In this document: one piece after another, positions 28,123 through 36,307 of the stretch
Numbering within the stretch: position 1 is the first letter of the stretch
Layout of the letters: every line of letters starts with the position of its first letter
The notes under the pieces: generated by a model
The model's input: the letters and a program-made list of their open reading frames with translations, nothing else
The model's database searches: none
Told to the model about the DNA's origin: nothing
Made by a program: the position numbers and the translations under genes
Assembly (NCBI GenBank): GCA_003151435.1
Contig: PLXP01000107.1
Location: forward strand, 2,741-46,518
DNA length: 43,778 nt
Source: Acidobacteriaceae bacterium
Lineage (GTDB): Bacteria > Acidobacteriota > Terriglobia > Terriglobales > Acidobacteriaceae
Direction: 5' to 3'

Positions 28123-28863
28123 CTATTTCAAGAAATAAAATGGGTCGGGATACTTCACCGAATATTCCGCTTCCGCGTTGCCTTTAAGATCGCTCCACTG
28201 GTCGCCGACGTTGAGAACAATCCTGTACCCCTGTGCCTGGATCTCTCCCCGCGCGGCAGACTTATATTCGAGCGCGCTGGATGAACCCTGCCCTGCCTTA
28301 CGCAGAACCAGTTGCTGCCAGTTGTCGAATCCCTGGCTGCGCAGGTTCTTCTCCGTAGCGTCCCGTTGTCCCTCTGAGCGTCCAGTAATGAAAAACACGC
28401 TCACGCCCAGCCGCTGCGCCTCCTTATATATCCGCAGCGTAGCGGGAATCGCCGGCACCTTCGCCGAGTCGACCCACGCGCCAAATGCCTTGCTGTCGTA
28501 GGCAAATCCGGCACTCACCATCTCCTCGTAGTTCGATAGCGTGGTCTCATCAATGTCCAGCACCAGCGCCAGATTCTCCTGTCCGCGGTGATGAGCCGTC
28601 CGCTGCCGCAGGAACGCGATCGCACGGTCCGCCTGCAGGTCAAGATCCTTGGCATAGCAGCCGCACTTGCAAGTGCACTCGTGATATTGCTTCAACTCCT
28701 GCTTCAGCGTATCGAGGTTCAGAATGCGCTCGCCCGGTGCCGGCGCGCTCATCCGCGCCGCAGTTTCTCCGCGGAGTGCGGGTGCTTGCTGCGCGCTCAA
28801 ACCTGCGGGCGTAAGTCCCATTGCAAGAACTGCTGACGCCAGAAATCTAATGACTTTCTTCAA
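28123..28863 (-). CDS. Secreted HAD-superfamily acid phosphatase (class B/C type)
   Basis: A 246-residue exported phosphatase of the HAD acid phosphatase family (PF03767; e(P4)/plant VSP relatives). The signal peptide ends near GLSAQ (residue 25). HAD motif I is VLDIDETTLSN, with D103 and D105, followed by motif II FFITGRSEG and motif IV NVGDQWSDL. Before it lies an unusual cysteine cluster HECTCKCGC (61-69). The frame is open to 29589, but that extension is antisense to the gph-like gene. I chose TTG 28863, because GGGAG (28875-28871) lies seven bases upstream; a GTG at 28890 has no such site. It would release phosphate from monoesters in the periplasm. Divergent from the phosphoglycolate-phosphatase-like gene across 102 bp. 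Confidence 0.88.
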   Translation of the reverse strand: MKKVIRFLASAVLAMGLTPAGLSAQQAPALRGETAARMSAPAPGERILNLDTLKQELKQYHECTCKCGCYAKDLDLQADRAIAFLRQRTAHHRGQENLALVLDIDETTLSNYEEMVSAGFAYDSKAFGAWVDSAKVPAIPATLRIYKEAQRLGVSVFFITGRSEGQRDATEKNLRSQGFDNWQQLVLRKAGQGSSSALEYKSAARGEIQAQGYRIVLNVGDQWSDLKGNAEAEYSVKYPDPFYFLK

Positions 28864-28965
28864 CCTGCAACTCCCACCAGAATTAAGCACCCAACCGCAT
28901 GACGGCACAGCTTCACCGTCCATCATCGCACCGGACCCAGGGAGGCTTGCAGTTACACTGGAACT

Positions 28966-29706
28966 ATGGTCCGGGTGCTTCAGCCAATTCCTTTTGAATC
29001 CATCAAACTTGTCGTGTTCGATCTGGATGGAACACTGATCGACTCCGCGCGCGACCTCTGCAACAGCGTCAACGCCGCGCTTGCGCATATGGACCGCCCG
29101 CCACTGCCCGACAAGATCATCGCCGGCTTTGTTGGCAATGGCGCCCCCATGATGGTGCGCAGGTCGCTCGCCGTCGAAAACAACGTCCCCGTGGAGCAGG
29201 TGGATGAGCACGAGTTGGCCACCGCGTACTCCTTCTTTCTGGACCACTACCGCGAGCACAAGCTGGACTTCACCTACGCCTATGACGGTGCCTTGGAGTC
29301 GCTGGCGGCGCTCGCCACCCGGCCGGATGGCATTCAGCGTTCCATGGCCGTGTTGACCAACAAGCCGGTGCGGCCCGCCCGAGCCATCTGCGACGGACTC
29401 GGCATGGGTAGCTACTTCCTCCGCATCTATGGCGGGGACAGCTTCCCCCTCAAGAAGCCTGACCCGTTGGGCCTGCGGACGCTCATGGAAGAGGCCGGCG
29501 CTCAGCCAGCGGAGACCGTGATGATTGGCGACAGCAAGGTAGACGTCCTCACCGCGCGCAACGCCGGGGCCTGGAGCCTGGGGTGCCAATTCGGATTCGG
29601 TCCTCAGAATCTGATGGAAACTCCGCCCGATGTCGTCGTGGACTCCGCTTTTAGCTGGACTACTGTACTCAACCCTGCGAAAATCGATTTACGGCAATTG
29701 CCCTAG
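28966..29706 (+). CDS. gph: HAD hydrolase, phosphoglycolate phosphatase-like
   Basis: A 246-residue cytoplasmic HAD phosphatase of the Gph/PGP type. Motif I is VVFDLDGTLIDS (D19, D21), motif II contains VLTNKP, motif III is the lysine of LKKPDPLG, and motif IV is MIGDSKVDVLTARNAG. The helical cap (about 25-100) is the type that handles 2-phosphoglycolate, produced when oxidised DNA ends are repaired; related enzymes act on pyrophosphate or other small phosphates, so the exact substrate is not fixed. The start ATG 28966 has only a weak GGAA upstream. The neighbour in the other direction is a periplasmic HAD phosphatase from a different subfamily. Confidence 0.85.
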   Translation: MVRVLQPIPFESIKLVVFDLDGTLIDSARDLCNSVNAALAHMDRPPLPDKIIAGFVGNGAPMMVRRSLAVENNVPVEQVDEHELATAYSFFLDHYREHKLDFTYAYDGALESLAALATRPDGIQRSMAVLTNKPVRPARAICDGLGMGSYFLRIYGGDSFPLKKPDPLGLRTLMEEAGAQPAETVMIGDSKVDVLTARNAGAWSLGCQFGFGPQNLMETPPDVVVDSAFSWTTVLNPAKIDLRQLP

Positions 29707-29931
29707 GGCGTATGCCCAAATTGGTTCAGCCGCATCGGCGATTTGCGCGTTGCACAGCGCGCAGCCACCGGCGGTTGCGTCTACCGGTCACGGACACCGT
29801 GCCGGAGACGTCGCTTCCCTTCCTTTGCGGCCGCTCGTCGAAGGTCGCTTTTAAAGCGAGAGAACACAATCGGCGTTGAAGCGCTTCGCTTGTCCGCGCG
29901 AAATGGATGAGCCGCCGTCTTGGAGAATTGC

Positions 29932-32631
29932 ATGATTCGCCTGCTTGCTCTGTTTCTTGCCCTTGTTGCGTCGCCTGCCGCTTTTGCCGCCAATCCCGCC
30001 AGCGCTCCGCCGCCACCCGCGCCTCCCCTCACCGGCGTTGTAGCCGATTCCACCGGCGCCATCGTTCCCGGAGCTGAGATCGACCTGGTGGACACCAACG
30101 GCACCCTGGCAGGCAGTTTCCACTCCAGTGGCGATGGCAGCTTCCAGATCACTCCTCCGCACCTGGGTAGTTTCACGCTGGTGGTCTCCGAAGCAGGGTT
30201 TGAAACCATCAAGACGCCCGTCGTCGTCGCCGCCCCGGCCGCAGTGGTTTCCGGCGCCGCAGCGTCGGGTCATTTTGCCGTGCCGTTGCACATCACGCTC
30301 CCCATCGCAGCCCTGTCGACCAACGTGCGGGTGAATGCCGAGACCGACGAAGATCTGACCGCCTCCGACGATAACCGCGATTCGTCCGTCATGACCTCTC
30401 AGGATCTCAAGTCCCTGCCCATCTTCGACAACGACTACGCATCCGCCATGAGCGCCTTCCTCGATGACAGCGCGGCCGGTACCGGCGGTTCCGGTCTCAT
30501 CGTCGATGGCGTCGAGGCCAACCGTTCCACCGTCTCCGCCTCAGCCGTGCAGGAGGTCCGCATCAACCAGGACCCCTACTCCGCGCAGTACTACTGGCCG
30601 GGCCGCGGGCAGATGGAGATCATCACCAAGTCCGCCGCCGACCACTACCACGGCCAGTTCAACTTTCTCTTCCGCGATTCCGCGTTGAACGCACAAAATG
30701 CGCTGGCGCCCTCCAAGCCCTTTGAGCAACGGCGCGTCTACGAGGGCCACGTCACGGGCCCCATCTTCTTCGCACCCAAAAGCAGCTTCCTTTTTTCGTT
30801 CAACCGCGCCGAAGAAGACCTTGACTCCGTCGTCATTGCGACTGTACCTACTTCACCGGCCAACCCCAACGGCATCTTCCAGGCCAACGTACCCGCGCCT
30901 ACTCGCGACACCGAATTCAGCATGCGCGCCGCGCACCAGTTCAGTGACCGGCACTCCGGCTACGTGCAGTACAGCTATGAAGACTGGACCGGCCAGAACC
31001 AGGGCGTCGGCGGGCAGGCTCTTGCAGCCGCCGGCTTCAACAACGAGTACCACGAAGACGACGTGACGGCCCACCTCGACTCCACGCTCTCCGCGGTGCT
31101 GTTGAACCAGGTTTCACTCGTAGGAGAGCACGACTTCAGCCGCAACAAGAACATGACAGAGGCGCCGCGCATCAGCGTGGCGGGTGATTTCTCCTCCGGC
31201 TCCGCGCAAAACGACTCTCTCAGCACCGAGTACAACGTTCGCGTCTACGACATGATGACGTGGACCCACGGCCGTCACTTCATCAAGCTGGGCGTCGGCA
31301 CGCCGCACATCAGTCGCCGCGGCTTTGACGACGACACCAACGCCCTCGGCAGCTATACCTTCGCCCCCACGCTGGCCTCCGATGACGTCACCGTGCTGCA
31401 AACCGCGCTCGAAAACTACGCCGCCGGCCGCCCCTCGGGTTACTCGCTGAACAGCGGCGAATCGCACTTCATCTATCACCAGCAGGAAATGGGCGGCTTC
31501 GTCCAGGACCAGTACAAGATAAGCCCCCGTTTCTCCGTCACCCCCGGCTTACGCTACGACTGGCAAAACTTCCTGGCTGCCAAGAGGCTCGGTTTCTCGC
31601 CGCGTCTCTCCTTCGCCTGGGTGGTCGATGAGCAATCCAAAACCGTGGTGCGCGGCGGAGGCGGCGTCTACTACGACCGCTTCGGTTCCGGCGCCCTGCT
31701 CGACCTGGTCCGCTATGAGGGCGCGCAGCCGCGGCGGCGCTCGGTCACGCTGTCGCTCCAACCCGCCCAGGAACAGGCATCCGGCTGCGTACCCATCTCC
31801 GCCTGCGTCAACATCAGCACCGCCCCTGTGGCGCGCGTCGAACTGGCTCCCAACCCCCGGATCCCTTACCAGATGCAGTACGGCCTCTCCATCGAGCGGC
31901 AGTTGGGCGAGAAGGCCACAGGCGTAGTTAGTGTCTACTCCTCGCGCGGCATCGGCAGCTTCCGTTCGGTCGACATCAACGCGCCTACGCCCCAGTCCGG
32001 GTACACCGAGCGTCCTGATCCTACCTATGGCCGCGTCCGCCAGATGCAGCCCGCCGGATTCTGGGAAGGCACCGCGATGGATATCTCCTACCGTGGCCGC
32101 CTTAACAAATACTTCACCGGCTTCGGGCGTTACACATGGTCGCACTATGAATCCAATACCAATGGCCTGGGCTGGTTTCCGCAGAACCAGTTCGAGCCAA
32201 ACAACGAGTGGGCCAACGCCAGCTTCGACCGCCGTCAGCGCCTCGGTATGTACGCCATGTTCCATCCCGAGGGCGTATTGAATCTCTCCGCCGGCATCTT
32301 TGCCAATAGCGGCACGCCCTGGACCGTTCTCACCGGCACCGATGCTTACGGCGACGACCTCTTCAACACCCGCCCCACGGGCGTGGCGCGCAACTCAGAG
32401 ACGATGCCCTCGTATGTGGACCTGGACCTGCGCTGGGGCCACGACTTCGCCATCACCCCAAACAAGGATGAGGAAGCTCCGCACCTGGGCTTCTCAGCCG
32501 GAGCGTTCAACGTGCTCAACCACGAGAACGCAGGCAGCGTTGACTCGATCGAGACATCTCCTTCGTTCGGTGACGTCACCTCGGTAAGACCTCCGCGGCG
32601 CGTTCAATTGGGGATGCGGTTCGAGTTCTAA
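29932..32631 (+). CDS. Second Oar-like TonB-dependent receptor
   Basis: An 899-residue outer-membrane receptor with the same order as the one at 22956-26522 but shorter. The signal peptide (MIRLLALFLALVASPAAFA) is followed by a proline-rich linker, a carboxypeptidase-regulatory-like domain (about 30-120), a compact plug (about 135-245, with LIVDGVEANRS and MEIITKSAADHYHG), and a barrel ending LGMRFEF. The frame is open from a TTG at 29920. ATG 29932 has GGAG (29922-29925) six bases upstream and begins directly with the signal peptide, so I use it. It lies 225 bp behind the gph-like gene; nothing nearby identifies the ligand. Confidence 0.92.
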   Translation: MIRLLALFLALVASPAAFAANPASAPPPPAPPLTGVVADSTGAIVPGAEIDLVDTNGTLAGSFHSSGDGSFQITPPHLGSFTLVVSEAGFETIKTPVVVAAPAAVVSGAAASGHFAVPLHITLPIAALSTNVRVNAETDEDLTASDDNRDSSVMTSQDLKSLPIFDNDYASAMSAFLDDSAAGTGGSGLIVDGVEANRSTVSASAVQEVRINQDPYSAQYYWPGRGQMEIITKSAADHYHGQFNFLFRDSALNAQNALAPSKPFEQRRVYEGHVTGPIFFAPKSSFLFSFNRAEEDLDSVVIATVPTSPANPNGIFQANVPAPTRDTEFSMRAAHQFSDRHSGYVQYSYEDWTGQNQGVGGQALAAAGFNNEYHEDDVTAHLDSTLSAVLLNQVSLVGEHDFSRNKNMTEAPRISVAGDFSSGSAQNDSLSTEYNVRVYDMMTWTHGRHFIKLGVGTPHISRRGFDDDTNALGSYTFAPTLASDDVTVLQTALENYAAGRPSGYSLNSGESHFIYHQQEMGGFVQDQYKISPRFSVTPGLRYDWQNFLAAKRLGFSPRLSFAWVVDEQSKTVVRGGGGVYYDRFGSGALLDLVRYEGAQPRRRSVTLSLQPAQEQASGCVPISACVNISTAPVARVELAPNPRIPYQMQYGLSIERQLGEKATGVVSVYSSRGIGSFRSVDINAPTPQSGYTERPDPTYGRVRQMQPAGFWEGTAMDISYRGRLNKYFTGFGRYTWSHYESNTNGLGWFPQNQFEPNNEWANASFDRRQRLGMYAMFHPEGVLNLSAGIFANSGTPWTVLTGTDAYGDDLFNTRPTGVARNSETMPSYVDLDLRWGHDFAITPNKDEEAPHLGFSAGAFNVLNHENAGSVDSIETSPSFGDVTSVRPPRRVQLGMRFEF

Positions 32632-32788
32632 GTTCGTCGAGTGCAAACCCGGAGAGTGGGAAGCGGGACCAATATCCTCATTCCCGCTCGCCGGATTTGG
32701 CATACACTTGGGGCATCCGGAACCTACCCGCCATCACAGCCGGGGAACTATTTCATTGGATCGCGCGTACCGGTTTGAAGGAGGCTTC

Positions 32789-33334
32789 ATGCGTCAACGC
32801 CTGCTCAATGCCTGTCTGCTTGCCGCAGTTCTCGGGCTATTTGCCCTACCAGCCTTCGCCAACAATGACATTGTCCAGTTCGGCAGCAGCATCCATGTGG
32901 CGCCCGACAGTTCTGTGCACGATGCCGTCTGTTTCTTCTGTGATGTCGATGATCGTGGCACCGTTCAAGGCGACATCGTAGTTTTCTTTGGCAGCGTCCA
33001 CATCGCCGGCAATGCGAACCACGACGTAGTCAACTTTTTCGGCACCGTCAAAGCGGAAGACAATTCCACCATCGGCAATGACCTGGTGAGCATGTTCGGC
33101 TCGATACGGCTCGGTGAAAATGTCTCTGTCGGCAAAGACCTCGTGGCCATGTTTGGCGGCCTGCGTGCCGCGTCTACCGTCACCGTCGGCGGAGATCGCG
33201 TTGTACAGCCCGGATGGATCTTATGGGGACCGCTCCTGATTATCGCCCTGGTGATCATCGTGGTGGTGCGCGAGTATCGCAGCTACCGGCGCCGTCTCTA
33301 TCTGCGCGGCTACCCGTTTCCGCCCAAACCCTAG
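32789..33334 (+). CDS. Secreted beta-solenoid protein with C-terminal membrane anchor (bactofilin-like repeats)
   Basis: A 181-residue protein with a signal peptide (ending LPAFA), a central region (about 25-140) built of roughly 16-20 residue repeats such as GDIVVFFGSVHIAGN, HDVVNFFGTVKAEDN, NDLVSMFGSIRLGEN and KDLVAMFGGLRAAS, and one membrane segment (about 146-162) followed by a basic arginine-rich tail. The repeats predict a right-handed beta-helix like bactofilins, but a bactofilin is cytoplasmic and lacks a signal peptide, so this is a relative in fold only. The start ATG 32789 has a near-perfect AAGGAGG (32778-32784). Function unknown; a periplasmic scaffold tethered to the inner membrane is the simplest reading. 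Confidence 0.8.
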   Translation: MRQRLLNACLLAAVLGLFALPAFANNDIVQFGSSIHVAPDSSVHDAVCFFCDVDDRGTVQGDIVVFFGSVHIAGNANHDVVNFFGTVKAEDNSTIGNDLVSMFGSIRLGENVSVGKDLVAMFGGLRAASTVTVGGDRVVQPGWILWGPLLIIALVIIVVVREYRSYRRRLYLRGYPFPPKP

Positions 33335-33365
33335 GTCTTTGACCGCCTGTGTTGTTCCAAACAAC

Positions 33366-33420
33366 GGGTGCCACCCTCGGCGTCCGCCGCGGCGGGTTTT
33401 TGCACCTGGGGTGGGGCACC
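33366..33420. repeat. GGGTGCC-type palindromic intergenic element, copy A
   Basis: GGGTGCCACCC at 33366-33376 faces GGGGTGGGGCACC at 33408-33420, giving an imperfect inverted repeat (two bases missing in the left arm). The same GGGTGCCCCACCC core occurs at 40121-40152. I associate such elements with Acidobacteria intergenic repeats, from memory. Confidence 0.55.
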
Positions 33421-33557
33421 ACAGATCTCCATCACAAAATACGAAACCATGCGTTCAAAGGCCTGGCGAATCCCAGCAACTCCCTGAAGTTCGTCACCGA
33501 GCGAGTCAAAATCGACTTCCGTCAAGCTTCCCCAAGCAAACGCTGTACGCTGAGAAC

Positions 33558-34556
33558 ATGGACGTCACACCAGCCTCGTTCGCCCGCCCCCTGCGCATCG
33601 TGTTGCCCGGCGGCAGCGGCCAGGTGGGCCAGTTGCTGGCGCGTTACTTTCAGGAGCGCGGCCATTACGTCACGGTTCTAACCCGCGGCCCCTACACCGC
33701 GCCTTGGCAAACCGTGCACTGGGACGGCGAAAACCTCGGCCCGTGGACCGAACACCTCGAAGGCGCCGACGTCTGCATCAATCTCGCCGGGCGAAGCGTC
33801 AACTGTCGTTACACGAAGGCCCATCGCACCGCCATCTACAACTCCCGCATCCGCACCACCCATCTGCTCGGCAGGGTCATCGCCGGACTCGCCGACCCGC
33901 CCAAAGTCTGGCTCAATGCCTCGACGGCCACCATTTATCGTCATGCGCTCGACAGGCCGATGGACGAGACGACCGGCGAACTCGGCGGCAACGAGCGCAT
34001 CTCCGCCTATCGCCGTGCGCCCGGCACATGGAACTTCTCCATTCGCGTGGCAAAGGATTGGGAGGAGGCGTTCTTCGAGAGTGACACGCCCCGCACACGC
34101 AAGGTGGCGCTGCGCAGCGCGATCACCATGATCCCCACCCCCGGTGGCGCTTTCGCCGTTCTGCTCAACCTTGTCCGCCTCAGCTTCGGAGGAGCGCAGG
34201 GCAACGGACGCCAGTTTGTCTCATGGATTCACGAACTGGATTTTGCGCGTGCCGTCGAGTTCCTCATGGCACGCGAGGATCTCGATGGCCCCGTCAATCT
34301 CGCCGCGCCGCATCCCCTGCGTAACCGCGAATTCATGGCCGAACTCCGCGATGCCTGGGGCATGCCGAACGGCCTGCCCGCGCCGGCGCCGCTGCTTGAG
34401 ATTGCCGCGTTCCTGCTGCGCACCGAGTCCGAACTGGTTTTGAAGAGTCGTCGCGTCATCCCGGGCCGCTTGCTGGATGCAGGCTTTCAATTCGAATTCC
34501 CCACATGGCCCGAAGCCGCCGAAGACCTGGTAAACCAGTGGAAAAGAAGGGACTAG
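33558..34556 (+). CDS. TIGR01777-type NAD-dependent epimerase (SDR39U1/YfcH-like)
   Basis: A 332-residue cytoplasmic extended-SDR protein. The nucleotide-binding motif is VLPGGSGQVG near residue 19, the family hallmark INLAGRSVNCRYT lies near 75, STATIY near 125, and the DUF1731-type C-terminus contains LLEIAAFLLRTESELVLKSRRVIPGRLLDAGFQF split across its usual blocks. No reaction is established for the bacterial family. The frame is open from 33339, but that stretch overlaps a repeat element; ATG 33558 begins the normal N-terminus, although its ribosome site (TGAGAA) is weak. The stop codon lies inside a GGGAATA-type heptamer array. Confidence 0.88.
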   Translation: MDVTPASFARPLRIVLPGGSGQVGQLLARYFQERGHYVTVLTRGPYTAPWQTVHWDGENLGPWTEHLEGADVCINLAGRSVNCRYTKAHRTAIYNSRIRTTHLLGRVIAGLADPPKVWLNASTATIYRHALDRPMDETTGELGGNERISAYRRAPGTWNFSIRVAKDWEEAFFESDTPRTRKVALRSAITMIPTPGGAFAVLLNLVRLSFGGAQGNGRQFVSWIHELDFARAVEFLMAREDLDGPVNLAAPHPLRNREFMAELRDAWGMPNGLPAPAPLLEIAAFLLRTESELVLKSRRVIPGRLLDAGFQFEFPTWPEAAEDLVNQWKRRD

Positions 34557-34569
34557 GGAATAGGGAATG
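34549..34569 (+). repeat. GGGAATA heptamer array, left copy
   Basis: Three 7-bp units GGGACTA GGGAATA GGGAATG run through the stop codon of the epimerase gene. The same heptamer appears in the opposite orientation at 34901-34940, on the other side of a small gene. Confidence 0.7.
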
Positions 34570-34607
34570 GAAAGGCTCAAAGCCAACCAGCAATACAGAC
34601 GCCAGGA

Positions 34608-34877
34608 TCAGAATTGCTCGTCGGTCTCAGACCATTCTCCTGGTCGAACTCCAAACTCCCATTCGGCCTGGTGGAGGGCATCGTCAATACTCTCGTGCCA
34701 AGTGTCCGCGCATCCACCGTCTTCACAAATATGCATGAGGTAGTACCCGGCGTCGTCAGGATATTGAGAAATTTCGAGCGAAGTGAAGGGGCCGAACTCC
34801 TTGCCATTGAAAGAGTGATTTGTCCGGCCAGGGCGCCGGTGATGCTCCTTCAAAGCAACCCTCTTGATCGCGATCAT
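34608..34877 (-). CDS. Small conserved-type hypothetical protein (89 residues)
   Basis: An 89-residue acidic-tailed protein. It begins MIAIKRVALKEHHRRPGRTN, has a central PDDAGYYLMHICEDGGCADTWHES, and ends in an acidic helix with tryptophans (QAEWEFGVRPGEWSE). The composition and the GAGG six to seven bases before ATG 34877 make it a real gene. I do not recognise a named family; I recall similar small proteins in Acidobacteria but not a function. It lies between two inverted heptamer arrays. Confidence 0.7.
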   Translation of the reverse strand: MIAIKRVALKEHHRRPGRTNHSFNGKEFGPFTSLEISQYPDDAGYYLMHICEDGGCADTWHESIDDALHQAEWEFGVRPGEWSETDEQF

Positions 34878-34900
34878 GTTATTCCTCGCACCAATGAAGT

Positions 34901-34940
34901 CCCTGATCCCTGTTCCCTATTCCCTATTCCCTGTTCCCTG
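34901..34940 (-). repeat. GGGAATA heptamer array, right copy (inverted)
   Basis: Forty bases made of a 7-bp period: CCCTGAT, CCCTGTT, CCCTATT, CCCTATT, CCCTGTT, CCCTG. On the minus strand these read as GGGAACA/GGGAATA, the inverse of the array at 34549-34569. It ends five bases before the stop of the next gene. Confidence 0.75.
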
Positions 34941-34945
34941 CTCTT

Positions 34946-35407
34946 TCACTTCTTCGGCGTAATATCCGTCACCGGCAGATCCCAATGTGCCGCCAGAATC
35001 TCGAAGCGTCGCTGTTCTTCTTTTTTGTAGGTCGCCTGGTCCGGCCATAGCTCCTTCATTAAAGCCTCTTCCTCGGGATTTGCCGTCGTGGCGACAGTTG
35101 AGTTCTTGAATCGGATGGTCACGCGGTAGTCCCAGCGTCCGTCTTCGGTGGTGTGGTACGCAGGCGACTCGATCTTGACCGACAACATGCGGCCGGTCGC
35201 AACAATTCGCTGTAACAGGGGGTAATGGTTCTTGAGGAACAGATCGAGAAACTCCTGCTGATGCCCCCATTGCACCTTGTAGTAGTACTCGACAGTGTAG
35301 GGTTGGTCGGCTCCGCCCTGGGGTGGCGCGCCCTGCGCAACCGCAGAGGAAGCGGTGAGTGTGCCGGCAAAGATCGCAGCGAGAAGAACCAACAGAATTC
35401 GACGCAT
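34946..35407 (-). CDS. Secreted hypothetical protein
   Basis: A 153-residue exported protein with a signal peptide (MRRILLVLLAAIFAGTLTASSAVAQ). The mature part begins YTVEYYYKVQWGHQQEFLDLFLKNHYPLL and continues with strands resembling a dimeric alpha/beta-barrel (NIPSNAP- or ABM-like) fold; that is a structural guess. I do not recognise the family. The start ATG 35407 has GGAGG (35416-35412) four bases upstream; a longer frame to 35479 would place the signal peptide inside the protein. A good -10 element (TACAAT, minus strand) lies 34 bp upstream. Confidence 0.75.
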   Translation of the reverse strand: MRRILLVLLAAIFAGTLTASSAVAQGAPPQGGADQPYTVEYYYKVQWGHQQEFLDLFLKNHYPLLQRIVATGRMLSVKIESPAYHTTEDGRWDYRVTIRFKNSTVATTANPEEEALMKELWPDQATYKKEEQRRFEILAAHWDLPVTDITPKK

Positions 35408-35440
35408 GAAGCCTCCACGGGAATGGACTGGTTGGTCCAC

Positions 35441-35446
35441 ATTGTA
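35441..35446 (-). promoter_or_regulatory. Candidate -10 element of the 34946-35407 gene
   Basis: Minus-strand TACAAT matches the -10 consensus at five of six positions and lies 34 bp before the start codon. The -35 region at the right distance is poor (CCGTTC), so an activator may be needed. The tandem repeats just upstream (35518-35571) are candidate activator sites. Confidence 0.35.
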
Positions 35447-35489
35447 CCGCGGAGACCCTAAGCGAACGGCCGAATTCATCTATTGAGCA

Positions 35490-35519
35490 ATCGCGGCGGA
35501 TAGGGCCTTCCGCCGCGAT
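35490..35519 (-). terminator. GC-rich hairpin after the Crp/Fnr gene
   Basis: A perfect 11-bp stem ATCGCGGCGGA (35490-35500) / TCCGCCGCGAT (35509-35519) with an 8-nt loop sits between the Crp/Fnr gene and the next gene. On the minus strand it is followed by TGCTCAATAG with no T-run, so termination is plausible but not certain. Confidence 0.5.
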
Positions 35520-35571
35520 GGATGAGTCTAGTTATGGATGAGTCTAGTTATTTTTATGGATGAATCTACTT
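35518..35571. repeat. 16-bp tandem repeats (three copies)
   Basis: ATGGATGAGTCTAGTT is repeated perfectly at 35518-35533 and 35534-35549. A third copy, ATGGATGAATCTACTT (14 of 16 identical), lies at 35556-35571 after a 6-bp spacer. The array lies directly after the Crp/Fnr stop and upstream of the gene at 34946-35407. Confidence 0.85.
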
Positions 35572-35576
35572 ATTCT

Positions 35577-36293
35577 TTAAGCGCCCGCATAACTCGCCAG
35601 CGCGGTTCTGCTCGGAATCGTCAGCATGGAGCCTTGAAACGCGACCAGCCGCCGTGTTTTGAAGGTGCTCAGCGTGCGCGTCACCGTTTCCCGCGAGGCG
35701 CCGATGAATTGGCCGATCTCCTCATGCGTCATGGAGAAGCGAACCTTGCTGCCGCACTCCATCGTGGTCTGGCCGCTGTCGCTCCACTCCAGCAGCAGCC
35801 GGGCCAGCTTTTCAGGCGCTGACGACGACAACGCCACGGTCCGCAGTTGCTCGAATGCCATCGATACGTGCCGGCTTAGTTCCTCGGTCACCGCCTGGTA
35901 AACCTCAGGGTGGCGCGCCAGAAAGTTTAGAAAGTCGCGACGCGTGATAGGAGCAATCCTGGCCGGGTACAACGTCTCCGCGGTGACCTCGTACGGATTT
36001 CCCGAAAGCGTGGAAGACAGTCCCAGGATGTCTCCCTTCTTCGCGATGCGCAGGCTCAGCCGCTTGCCATCGGTCGAGTTCATCGAGAGTCTCACCTCTC
36101 CATCCAGGACGACATACACGCCCTGTGCCTCGTCCCTCTCTGAAAACAACACGACATTCGCCGCGTAGCAATGGGGAAATTCCATCGAGATGAGGTCCTT
36201 AAGCGCCGCCGGGCTCAGCCTCTCATGCAATGCGCTGCCCCGCTGGCTCTGCCTGCTTCTGCAATCCTTTACATCTTGATATATCGATTCCAT
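35577..36293 (-). CDS. Crp/Fnr-family transcription regulator
   Basis: A 238-residue DNA-binding regulator. A cyclic-nucleotide-binding-like beta-roll (about 30-145, VVLDGEVRLS, KKGDILGLSSTLSG) is followed by a dimer helix and a winged helix-turn-helix (about 187-215: MTHEEIGQFIGASRETVTRTLSTFK). The N-terminus lacks the four-cysteine pattern of an FeS Fnr, so oxygen sensing by that route is unlikely. The start ATG 36293 has GGAGG five to six bases upstream. The STAS-like gene ends 14 bp before it, so the two are probably co-transcribed. Its target sites are unknown; the 16-bp repeats downstream are one candidate. Confidence 0.9.
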   Translation of the reverse strand: MESIYQDVKDCRSRQSQRGSALHERLSPAALKDLISMEFPHCYAANVVLFSERDEAQGVYVVLDGEVRLSMNSTDGKRLSLRIAKKGDILGLSSTLSGNPYEVTAETLYPARIAPITRRDFLNFLARHPEVYQAVTEELSRHVSMAFEQLRTVALSSSAPEKLARLLLEWSDSGQTTMECGSKVRFSMTHEEIGQFIGASRETVTRTLSTFKTRRLVAFQGSMLTIPSRTALASYAGA

Positions 36294-36307
36294 GTCCGGC
36301 CTCCAAA

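Noticed and set aside
28864..29589. N-terminal extension of the acid phosphatase frame
   Set aside because: It is antisense to the HAD gene at 28966-29706, and a signal peptide plus a well-placed GGGAG define the TTG start at 28863.
31549..32265. 238-residue minus-strand frame
   Set aside because: Antisense to the second TonB-dependent receptor with its intact barrel end.
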